DNA of 35,856 bases. Source: Clostridiales bacterium (GTDB lineage: Bacteria; Bacillota; Clostridia; Lachnospirales; Lachnospiraceae). The notes below the pieces were generated by a model that was not told the DNA's origin, searched no databases, and saw nothing but the letters and a program-made list of their open reading frames with translations. Positions 27,800-35,856 of the stretch are shown here, piece by piece (position 1 is the first letter of the stretch; each line of letters begins with the position of its first letter). The stretch lies in assembly GCA_021203005.1 (NCBI GenBank), contig JAJQCB010000085.1, forward strand, positions 1-35,856, in the 5' to 3' direction. A program made the translations under genes and the position numbers.

Positions 27800-28693
27800 A
27801 TGATGTCACGGATGATTTATGGCGAAAGCGTGAGGGGAGCCTCACATATCAGATCTGGTAAACCCTGTGAAGACTCTTTCAAATTCATGGAGATTTCGGG
27901 TCAAGTTTCTCTGCTCGCAGTGGCTGACGGGCATGGCAGCGATGCCTGCCCGTACAGCCGAGACGGGGCGGAAATAGCTGTTGAAGCGTTCTGTTCTGTC
28001 ATGGAACGTCTCGTTGAAAAAAATTTTACGGAAAACTCGGATAAGAATTTCTTCCTGTCTTATCTGAACCGGGATGGGAGTCTGGGTGTGGCCCGCCTTG
28101 TGGAACAGGAATGGAAACAGCGTGTCTGGGAAAGTTACCTTACTAATCATGGTGGGCAGGGGGAATCGGACACCACGGACAGGAACTCTGTTTACCGCTT
28201 ATATGGTTCCACCCTGCTCGGACTTTTGCTTATGGAGGACTATCTCTTCGCATTCCAGATCGGCGACGGTGACATTCTGCCTGTCGATGCGGACCGGGTG
28301 CAGCCGCTGACAGAGGCTGACAAGATCCTTGGTACGGAGACGCACTCGATTTCCTCTGAAAATGCCTGGAAGAACGCGGTCACATCGGTACGCCGTCAGG
28401 AGGACCATCCCCGGCTTTACCTGCTTTCAACGGACGGTTTTTGCAACAGCTACCCCACAACAGAGAGTTTTAAGGAAACCTGCCGGGATTATTATAACGT
28501 CTTACGGGAGTACGGTTTCCAGGCAGTAACAGATAATCTGAAAGACTGGTTGACGGAGACGAGCGATCTCGGATCCGGGGATGATATTACTCTGCTGCTG
28601 GCATATACAGGTGACGAAGAATGCGCAGAAACTGCCGACAGCAGGGCAGAAGAGAGAAGAGATGATATATCCGATGGAGGAGAGCAGGAATGA
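27800..28693 (+). CDS. PP2C-type serine/threonine phosphatase
   Basis: GASHIRSGKPCEDSF...LLAVADGHGSDACPYSRDGAEIAVEAF...LLSTDGFCNS...GSGDDITLLLAY. Confidence 0.92.
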   Translation: MMSRMIYGESVRGASHIRSGKPCEDSFKFMEISGQVSLLAVADGHGSDACPYSRDGAEIAVEAFCSVMERLVEKNFTENSDKNFFLSYLNRDGSLGVARLVEQEWKQRVWESYLTNHGGQGESDTTDRNSVYRLYGSTLLGLLLMEDYLFAFQIGDGDILPVDADRVQPLTEADKILGTETHSISSENAWKNAVTSVRRQEDHPRLYLLSTDGFCNSYPTTESFKETCRDYYNVLREYGFQAVTDNLKDWLTETSDLGSGDDITLLLAYTGDEECAETADSRAEERRDDISDGGEQE

Positions 28694-29703
28694 TCACGGA
28701 CAGGTATTATTACAGCCGGCTTTCACGGCAGGAGAGACAAATCTATAAAGCCCTGTACCAGGGTGTGGTAAATTCAGATGCCGGTATTCCGCTGTATAAA
28801 ACAACTTCGGAGACAATCCCGGATCCGGAGGTGATCCGGAGGGTGTTCCGGGCTGTGGCAAGAGATAATCCGCATTTGTTTTATGTCAACCAGACACTGC
28901 TGGAAACCAGGCAGATCGGGAATAAAATGACGTTGGTCCCGCAGTATTTTTACTCGAAAGATGAGATTGCAGCCTGCAATGCCAAAATAGAAGCGGAAGT
29001 CAATCGGATGATAACGGATCTCGGACTGAACCGTCTGCCGCAGCCGGAGGCCGTACATAAAGTCCATGATTATTTTTGCCGGAACATCGCTTATGACACA
29101 GAAGCGGCGGAGAAAGGGATTACCCCCGGCACCATCCATGCATACGCCGCTCCCGGCGTGTTTTTAGAAAAGCGGGCAGTCTGCGAAGGCATTTCCAAAG
29201 CCCTGAAGCTTCTCCTGAATGCGGCGGACATAAAATGCATCCTGGTGGAAGGGAACAGCCTGCCCGACAATGCCCCGCATGCATGGAACATCATCAAAGT
29301 AAATAATGTTCCCTGCCATATGGACCTGACCTGGGATATGACAGGAGGTATGGAGGGGATCACCAGTTATGATTACTACTGCCTGTCGGAAGCGGATATA
29401 TCCAGAGACCACACGGATTTTTCCGGGGTTCCCGTATGCAATTCCGATAGTGAAAACTATTTTCTGAAAAGAGGGCTGGAATTTTATACGCCGGACCAGT
29501 TGAGAACGTATATCAGGCACGGTCTGAAAAAGAAACAAACAGACTTTTATTTCCGATACAGGGGAACGGGGGGAATTGCGCCGGTTATGCAGGAAGAGAT
29601 CGAATTCCTGCAGTGGCAGTTCCCCATGCATGGGATGGAGGGCAGGATCGTCAGCACCATGAGGGAGACGCAGGGTACGGGGCGGATCGTACTTCTTTCC
29701 TGA
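28690..29703 (+). CDS. Transglutaminase-like (papain-fold) protein
   Basis: VHDYFCRNIAYDTEAA...EKRAVCEGISKALKLLLNAADIKCILVEG...HAWNIIKVNNVPCHMDLTWD: Cys-His-Asp arrangement. Confidence 0.87.
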   Translation: MITDRYYYSRLSRQERQIYKALYQGVVNSDAGIPLYKTTSETIPDPEVIRRVFRAVARDNPHLFYVNQTLLETRQIGNKMTLVPQYFYSKDEIAACNAKIEAEVNRMITDLGLNRLPQPEAVHKVHDYFCRNIAYDTEAAEKGITPGTIHAYAAPGVFLEKRAVCEGISKALKLLLNAADIKCILVEGNSLPDNAPHAWNIIKVNNVPCHMDLTWDMTGGMEGITSYDYYCLSEADISRDHTDFSGVPVCNSDSENYFLKRGLEFYTPDQLRTYIRHGLKKKQTDFYFRYRGTGGIAPVMQEEIEFLQWQFPMHGMEGRIVSTMRETQGTGRIVLLS

Positions 29704-29893
29704 TTTTTCCGCTCCCGTGCAGAAAATGATAAGAACGAACCGGAACGTATTATTTTTTGTGTACCTTATTTCAGAAATACATTATGGTACACTCTTTTAA
29801 AACAAGGAAACAAAGAGAAAGACAGGAGGAGTATGCCTCAGCCGGTGTTTCCACTGTCATGCTAATTCCAAATGGAGAAATGGAGGGCGAAGT

Positions 29894-31039
29894 ATGCAGA
29901 AAGCTAAGATAAAACGAAATATATGGATCATCTTCATCATTTTTTTATGCATACTGGGGATCATCGTTGCAATTTGCGGATCCCATTATTTTCCTCAAAA
30001 ACAATATGAGAAACAGGTTGCGGCAGTTATGGATTTGAGTACCGATGGTGCATATTTATCCGGAAGCGCTGCTGATTCCACCCACTTATATAAAGATATT
30101 TATTCTGTCCTGTTGAAAATGGATGGGGACAATGACTGCAGTGCTTACGTGTCCTTTTCGGATGGGACAACGGTAGATGATGCTTCCGTATCCTGGTTTT
30201 CTGAAGATTCAGTGAAGCTTACCTGGACTGTGCAGGATGAGGATGGGGTATCCTCAACAGAGTCAGTTTCCTTTTCTTTCTGTAATGCTTATCCCAATGG
30301 CTTTTATATCATTTCCGGGTCGGAGCAGGAGATCTATGACTATACGGCTGTACTCGATCGAAGCGGGGCGTATGTTTTTGATTCTGATGATATCACAGAT
30401 GCAGGCGTGTCTTTGAACTATGAAGATATAGATGACTTTTACAAAACAGGAGGCTGTCCGGAAGAGGTCGCAGCACTGCTGTCCGACATGGAAGAAGAGA
30501 GTGAAATGTTTTCCTCCGCAGTTTCCTCAGGCGTCGGATCCGGACAGGATATTTCCTGTGCATACTGTTACGCAAACGGCACTGCATTTGTGACGGCCCG
30601 TTATGAAGAGGAATATTATTATTTCCGCTATCTCTCCGGTCATTGGGAAGCGGCGAAATGCGAAGATGACGAGCCGGTGTTCGCCCTGTATTCTTCCCTG
30701 TTTCTTCTTACATCAACAGATGCCGGGTATCTGGTTGCGTGGCAGCGAAGTTATCAGGGAGATCCTTCTCCTGCCATATATGTGTCGGACGATTATGGAG
30801 AATCTTTTGTAAAGCTGGTGTTTGATATAGAGGTGTCTGCAGCAGAGCTCCTTGATATTCCTTACTATGCTGATATCTCGATTTCAGACACGGGAACAAT
30901 GCAGATTACTCTTGAAGCACACCGTTTCGGGCAGAGTGCAATGGTTATTGAAATCCCTGATTTTGACAGTGTTATGGATGGGGATGGGACGGAAGCATCG
31001 TTTTCTGTGGAAGATATCATTGCTATGCCGGCAAATTAG
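29894..31039 (+). CDS. Membrane-anchored extracellular protein of unknown function
   Basis: Single N-terminal hydrophobic segment IWIIFIIFLCILGIIVAICG followed by an acidic, Ser/Tyr-rich ectodomain. Confidence 0.65.
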   Translation: MQKAKIKRNIWIIFIIFLCILGIIVAICGSHYFPQKQYEKQVAAVMDLSTDGAYLSGSAADSTHLYKDIYSVLLKMDGDNDCSAYVSFSDGTTVDDASVSWFSEDSVKLTWTVQDEDGVSSTESVSFSFCNAYPNGFYIISGSEQEIYDYTAVLDRSGAYVFDSDDITDAGVSLNYEDIDDFYKTGGCPEEVAALLSDMEEESEMFSSAVSSGVGSGQDISCAYCYANGTAFVTARYEEEYYYFRYLSGHWEAAKCEDDEPVFALYSSLFLLTSTDAGYLVAWQRSYQGDPSPAIYVSDDYGESFVKLVFDIEVSAAELLDIPYYADISISDTGTMQITLEAHRFGQSAMVIEIPDFDSVMDGDGTEASFSVEDIIAMPAN

Positions 31040-31117
31040 GAGGGGCGTTATGATAGAAAAACAACTTTTGGTGAACCCATGATTATTTGCAAAGGCGTTT
31101 GATACTTCACAGATTTT

Positions 31118-31372
31118 TCAAATCTGTATGCGCAAAACCCGCAGCGTATCCGCAAAATTCCCGCAAATCTGCCTCTGCTCCTGGTGTCCGGAGCCTGTGA
31201 CCCGGTGGGAGAAAACGGTAAAGGTGTGAAACAGGCGTACCAGAGTTACAGGAATGCCGGAATTCAGGATATTCATCTGAAACTCTATGAGAATGATCGG
31301 CATGAAATTCTAAACGAAACGGATCGTGACATCGTCTATTCGGATATTCTGGAGTGGCTTGACGCGCGGTGA
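31118..31372 (+). pseudogene. C-terminal remnant of an alpha/beta hydrolase (lysophospholipase-like)
   Basis: NPQRIRKIPANLPLLLVSGACDPVGENGKGVKQAYQSYRNAGIQDIHLKLYENDRHEILNETDRDIVYSDILEWLDAR: Asp and His regions present, nucleophile half missing. Confidence 0.75.
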
Positions 31373-31396
31373 ACATAGTAAAATAAGGGAAGGAGA

Positions 31397-34300
31397 CTAT
31401 TCCGTCCGCAGCGCCTCCACGGGGTTGCTTTTGGCCGCTTTCCTTGACGGAAGCATCCCGGCAAGCAGTGTCAGCGCGATGCTGAGGAGAATCAGCAGGA
31501 CCGCGTACCGCAGCGGCAGATGCACAGACAGTTCCTCGATGCCGGAGTAGCTGTGTATCAGCCTGTTGACCGGTTGGATCAGAATCACGGTCAGGGCGAT
31601 ACCTAACAATCCCGCAGCAAGCCCGATGATCCCGGTTTCCGCATTAAATACCTCAGATATATTGTGGCGGGATGCGCCGATGGCGCGCAATATCCCGATT
31701 TCCTGTTTCCGCTCCAGTACACTGATGTAGGTGATTACTCCGATCATGATGGAGGATACCACAAGGGAGATCGCCACGAAAGCGATCAGTACATAGCTTA
31801 GGATGTTTACAATTTCTGTGACCATGGACATCAGGCTGCCCACGGAATCCGAGAAGGTAACGACTTTGTCCTCCTCGCCCGCGGCGCTCATCCGGTCATT
31901 ATAGTCGTTCAGTATGTCAATCACAGCATCCTTACATTCAAAGTCCTTCGGGTAGATGCTGATGCTGTCCGGGGAGGAAAAATCCGTATAACCCAGGGAT
32001 TCCAGATTGTCCTCGTAAGTCGTCGTGCCGGAGGACAAAAGGGAAGTCAGGATGTCGGATAAGTCAGAGATATCCATGTCAATGGTAAAGGCGTTTACCA
32101 GCGACTCTGTGTCGATACTGATTGCCTCCGCCAGCACAGTTTCCATCTGACTCATATCTGCAGAAAGCTGTTTTTGTATCTCCGCACTGATCTGCGCAGA
32201 AATCTGTTCTGCGGTCTGGGAAATCTGCGATTCCAGCTGCTCGGAAAGGCTCTCTGCCATTGACGCAGCCGCCTCATTCATATAGGTTTGGAGAGCGGCA
32301 GCTATCTGGCTTTCCAGGCTTTCCGTATCGATCATTTGTTCCAACCCCTCTGTCAGAATCTGTTGCGCCTCGTCTGTCCCCAGATATTCCACAAAGGAAT
32401 CACTGATCTGGTCAGGATCCGGTGCGGAACTGTCCGATGCCGCATAGGTCTGGTAACCGCTTACAAGGTCCGATGTCAGGCTGCCAAGCTGTTCCTGTGA
32501 AATCGTCATATCGGACAGGTCGAATTGCAGGTTCGACGCGGCCCAGATATTTAGGATCTCCCGGGCGCGGGTTGTTTCGAGATACTCGTTCAGATATACG
32601 TCCATCTGTGAGATGTCCGTGTAGCCCTGTTCCGCGGCGTATGACTGGAAGTCAGTCAGCACGTCCGTGACCAGTGTCTGAAGCTGGTCGGTAGAAATCT
32701 GCAACCCTCCATTGCTTTCTATAATCTCCAGCAGATGTTCCATCAGGATGTCCTGTGCGGCATCGGTCTGGAGGTAAGCCAGGAACGCGTCGCCCAGCTG
32801 TGTCACATCCGCCTGGCTGTTCCCGGATACATAGGACTGGTAACTGCTTAAGAGGTCAGACGCGATCTGGCTGAGATCCTCACCGGAAGCCGTGATCTCA
32901 AGACCGCTGAGCAATTCCGACAGGCTGATGTCATCCGTATCCGGAAGTTCCAGTTCAATGGAGCTTAAGTCCACCATATCTGACAGGTCGATGGATGATC
33001 CGCTGCCGGATCCCAGGGAACCAGAGAGGTCGGAGGAAAGCGAGCCGAACAGATCCTCCAGCGCACTTTCATCCACCGTAATCACGTCCCGGAAAAGCTC
33101 TTCATCCACTTCAAACAGGGAATTCAGGTCAAAGCTGCCGTCGGTCTCTTCCTCGCCAAATGGTTCATTGGTAAAAACATTGATGTCAGGATTTGCCAGC
33201 TGCTGTTTCACAATCTCACTTTCCGCTGCTTCCTTTGCCAGATGTTCGATCAGGGACGGCAGATAGTTGATGCCGTGGCTTAAGATCTCGCTGCCCGCAT
33301 TTTCGTTTACGGTTACAACGCCGACAACGGTCAGTGTTTCCCCGTTGTTTACCAGTTCCTGGACATAAGATTCATCCTCTGACTTATCGGCCCAGATCTG
33401 ATACTGGCTGTCATATGCATAGAAATCCGTGCTGTTGACGACCTTAAATGTCACGCCAAGAAAATCATCGTAAGAATAGGTACCTGTAATCTCCGGCTGA
33501 TCAACGATGTCACCATCGATAAACTGAGAAATCATGTCTTCCAGGCCGGCAATGTCCTCAAAACCCATGACATACAATGCGAGATCCGTGGTTCCGCCCT
33601 CAGAATCCATCACCATGACACACTCATTCCAGCTCTCCGGCCACCGCCCGGCCAGGACAGTATAGCTGTCTTTATATAAATCATCAGAATCCGGCAGCTG
33701 GGAAAAAACGTCCGTATCCACAATAGACGACATGATGGAGTTTGTGCTGGTGGTAGAGCCAAAGCCCAGCGCGTCAAAGAAGTGATCCGGGTGTACCTGT
33801 ACGACATCCTCCGTATTGTCCTGGTAGATCTGCGGTGTGACGCCGAAATCGTACTCAATATCCGTCACCAGATCTTCTATACCGCTGCCGCCACTTTCAA
33901 GGTACTCTTTTAAGGAGGCCAGGTCATTCGATGCTTGGCCGGAGAAAATATTGTAGATCAGCGCTGTGATATCGACGGTGTCGGAAGCGGAAAACCCGTT
34001 TATCGAACTGCTTTCTTCAGAATCTGAACCCGTGCCGAGAAGCGAAGATGTGCCGCCTCTGGCGGAGACATAGGCAGTGATATCGTAGTATGCCTGCTCG
34101 ATCTCCAGGGGATATTCCGTTGCCATCTGAGCTTCCAGTATCTGTACGTAGTCATTTACCCCGGACGAGATTGCCAGGATCAAGGCGATGCCGATGATGC
34201 CGATGGATCCCGCAAAAGCGGTCAGCAGTGTCCGGGCTTTTTTTGTCCGCAAGTTGTTAAAACTCAGGGTAATCGCTGTCCATGGGGACATGGCGGAACG

Positions 34301-35026
34301 TCCCATATTGGCATGAATGGCCGGCTGCTCTGTTTTTCCTGTCTCCGGTACATACGGGTTGGAATCTGCGCAGATCCTGCCGTCCTTTAGGCGGACGATC
34401 CGGGTGGCGTAAGTCTCCGCCAGTTCCGGGTTGTGCGTCACCATCACGACCAGGCGGCTCTTTGCCACCTCTTTTAACAGATCCATGACCTGGAGGCTGG
34501 TATCGCTGTCGAGGGCTCCGGTCGGTTCATCCGCCAGCAGGATGTCCGGGCTGTTGACCAGAGCCCGGGCGATCGCCACACGCTGCATCTGGCCTCCGGA
34601 AAGCTGTGCCGGCCGTTTTCCTGCCTGATCTGCCAGGCCTACCTGCGCAAGCGCGTCCATCGCGCGCTGCCTGCGCTGTCTCCGACTGATGCCGGAGATT
34701 GTGAGAGCCAGCTCCACATTTGACAGGATCGTCTGGTGCGGAATCAGGTTGTAGCTCTGGAAGACAAAACCGATGGTGTGATTCCGGTAGGAATCCCAGT
34801 CCCGATCCTGATATTCCTCCGTGGAAACGCCGTTGATGATCAGATCGCCGCTGTCATAGTGGTCCAGACCGCCGATAACATTCAGCAGGGTGGTTTTGCC
34901 GGATCCGCTGGGGCCTAAGATGGCCACAAATTCACTGTCCCGGAAATTCAGGGTTACATCGTCCAGTGCTTTCTGGACCAGTTTCCCGGTCTGATATCTC
35001 TTACATACATTGCGGATCTGCAGCAT
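31397..35026 (-). CDS. MacB-type ABC transporter: ATPase fused to FtsX-like permease with a very large extracellular domain
   Basis: [51 protein letters not shown]- and C-terminal TM segments; C-term [21 protein letters not shown]...[20 protein letters not shown]. Confidence 0.95.
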   Translation of the reverse strand: MLQIRNVCKRYQTGKLVQKALDDVTLNFRDSEFVAILGPSGSGKTTLLNVIGGLDHYDSGDLIINGVSTEEYQDRDWDSYRNHTIGFVFQSYNLIPHQTILSNVELALTISGISRRQRRQRAMDALAQVGLADQAGKRPAQLSGGQMQRVAIARALVNSPDILLADEPTGALDSDTSLQVMDLLKEVAKSRLVVMVTHNPELAETYATRIVRLKDGRICADSNPYVPETGKTEQPAIHANMGRSAMSPWTAITLSFNNLRTKKARTLLTAFAGSIGIIGIALILAISSGVNDYVQILEAQMATEYPLEIEQAYYDITAYVSARGGTSSLLGTGSDSEESSSINGFSASDTVDITALIYNIFSGQASNDLASLKEYLESGGSGIEDLVTDIEYDFGVTPQIYQDNTEDVVQVHPDHFFDALGFGSTTSTNSIMSSIVDTDVFSQLPDSDDLYKDSYTVLAGRWPESWNECVMVMDSEGGTTDLALYVMGFEDIAGLEDMISQFIDGDIVDQPEITGTYSYDDFLGVTFKVVNSTDFYAYDSQYQIWADKSEDESYVQELVNNGETLTVVGVVTVNENAGSEILSHGINYLPSLIEHLAKEAAESEIVKQQLANPDINVFTNEPFGEEETDGSFDLNSLFEVDEELFRDVITVDESALEDLFGSLSSDLSGSLGSGSGSSIDLSDMVDLSSIELELPDTDDISLSELLSGLEITASGEDLSQIASDLLSSYQSYVSGNSQADVTQLGDAFLAYLQTDAAQDILMEHLLEIIESNGGLQISTDQLQTLVTDVLTDFQSYAAEQGYTDISQMDVYLNEYLETTRAREILNIWAASNLQFDLSDMTISQEQLGSLTSDLVSGYQTYAASDSSAPDPDQISDSFVEYLGTDEAQQILTEGLEQMIDTESLESQIAAALQTYMNEAAASMAESLSEQLESQISQTAEQISAQISAEIQKQLSADMSQMETVLAEAISIDTESLVNAFTIDMDISDLSDILTSLLSSGTTTYEDNLESLGYTDFSSPDSISIYPKDFECKDAVIDILNDYNDRMSAAGEEDKVVTFSDSVGSLMSMVTEIVNILSYVLIAFVAISLVVSSIMIGVITYISVLERKQEIGILRAIGASRHNISEVFNAETGIIGLAAGLLGIALTVILIQPVNRLIHSYSGIEELSVHLPLRYAVLLILLSIALTLLAGMLPSRKAAKSNPVEALRTE

Positions 35027-35047
35027 GATATCCCTTCTCTCTGTCTG

Positions 35048-35650
35048 TTATCTTTCCACTGCTGCCCGGGCACCGATTGCGTTTGTTACAAATGTATTGA
35101 TCTGTTCTGCCATTTCGTACTTTGTAAGCTGCTCTTTGTGGTTCAGCCACCAGTCTATACTTTGAAATATTGCACCCGTCAGAAACTGGCAGGCAAGTTC
35201 CAGGCTGGTATCCGAAACGGTGTCAGGCAGTTCATGTTTGTGCAGATATTCAATAATATCCTCTGTAATACTGTCGATCAGGGTTTCCCTGACAAAAGCA
35301 GAAGAGCAGCTGTCTTTCAGTGCACCAAACAGCACGTCATTTTCTTCTACATATTCGAAAAGATAGAGGATACTATAGTAAAATTCCCGGCCTTCCTCAT
35401 CAGAAGAGAGCTGTTTTTCATGTGCTTTCCGTCCGGTATCTTCCAGAATCCCTGTTATGGCAAATACGAGCAGTTCATATTTATCGCTGAAATGCTTATA
35501 GAAAGTGGGCCGGCGGACCATGGCCCGCTCACAGATCTCATTTACGGTGATCTCATTCAGAGACTTTCTGGTCAGCAGATATTTTAATGATTCTGTCAGG
35601 GCCCGATTCGTTTTTACAATTCTCAAATCCATTTTCTCTTCCATTTTCAC
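35048..35650 (-). CDS. TetR/AcrR family transcriptional regulator
   Basis: LTRKSLNEITVNEICERAMVRRPTFYKHFSDKYELLVFAI, TetR HTH; adjacent to the ABC exporter. Confidence 0.93.
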   Translation of the reverse strand: MKMEEKMDLRIVKTNRALTESLKYLLTRKSLNEITVNEICERAMVRRPTFYKHFSDKYELLVFAITGILEDTGRKAHEKQLSSDEEGREFYYSILYLFEYVEENDVLFGALKDSCSSAFVRETLIDSITEDIIEYLHKHELPDTVSDTSLELACQFLTGAIFQSIDWWLNHKEQLTKYEMAEQINTFVTNAIGARAAVER

Positions 35651-35753
35651 ACTTTTTTACACGGATACATTTTTAAAAATCTGTTATTTATCTGACAATG
35701 CGGAAATTCTGTATTATTGCAGAATCTTATAGTATTGATTATAATGGACGAAA

Positions 35754-35783
35754 TGACATATGTCAAATAAATTACACATGTGT
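35754..35783. promoter_or_regulatory. Two palindromes in the divergent intergenic region, candidate TetR operators
   Basis: TGACATATGTCA (35754-35765) and ACACATGTGT (35774-35783), upstream of the TetR gene. Confidence 0.4.
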
Positions 35784-35856
35784 TAATAAAATTAAATGAG
35801 GTCGCGCCTGTTTTCTGAAACAGGTAGTTGGTGTTTAAGAAAGAAGGCGGAGTAAT

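Noticed and set aside
33610-33858. Minus-strand 82-aa ORF within the ABC exporter gene
   Set aside because: Overlaps the exporter in another frame; no features of a real gene.
1-35856. Transposases, integrases, tRNA or rRNA genes
   Set aside because: None recognised by eye in the ORF list or sequence; a covariance search would be needed to exclude RNA genes.

Overview
35.9-kb window that looks like an accessory/defense island in a Firmicutes (probably clostridial/Lachnospiraceae-like) genome; that taxonomic guess rests only on codon and protein style. From left to right: (1) ~0-3.2 kb of gene debris, a nitroreductase, an MNT/HEPN toxin-antitoxin pair, a possible DUF6977-like fragment and a DUF488 protein. 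(2) A type III-D-like CRISPR-Cas operon with HD-less cas10 (split by a frameshift), csx10-like, double Csm3-like RAMP, csx19-like, TIGR03986-like RAMP and cas6, then a short eroded CRISPR array (36-bp repeats, five copies plus one truncated; no cas1/cas2 in the window). (3) Directly downstream and co-directional: a MYG1/DHH-type phosphoesterase, a CARF-HEPN (Csx1-like) protein, a large uncharacterised protein with an internal tandem duplication and a frameshift, a Ser/Thr kinase-TPR protein (also apparently frameshifted) and a BspA-type LRR protein, ending at a strong intrinsic terminator. (4) A second operon: tandem bacterial PH domains, ClpP-like protease, orphan VirD4/TraG-like ATPase, small ORF, LRR protein carrying an out-of-frame clpP fossil, a TerY-P triad (Zn-ribbon kinase, vWA, PP2C) and a transglutaminase-like protein. 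(5) A membrane-anchored protein, an alpha/beta-hydrolase remnant, a large MacB/FtsX-type ABC exporter and a TetR regulator on the minus strand. Best candidates for undescribed biology: the III-D + MYG1 + CARF-HEPN + kinase-TPR + LRR operon, and the adjacent ClpP/VirD4/LRR/TerY-P/transglutaminase operon. No database search was possible; family names come from motif recognition.
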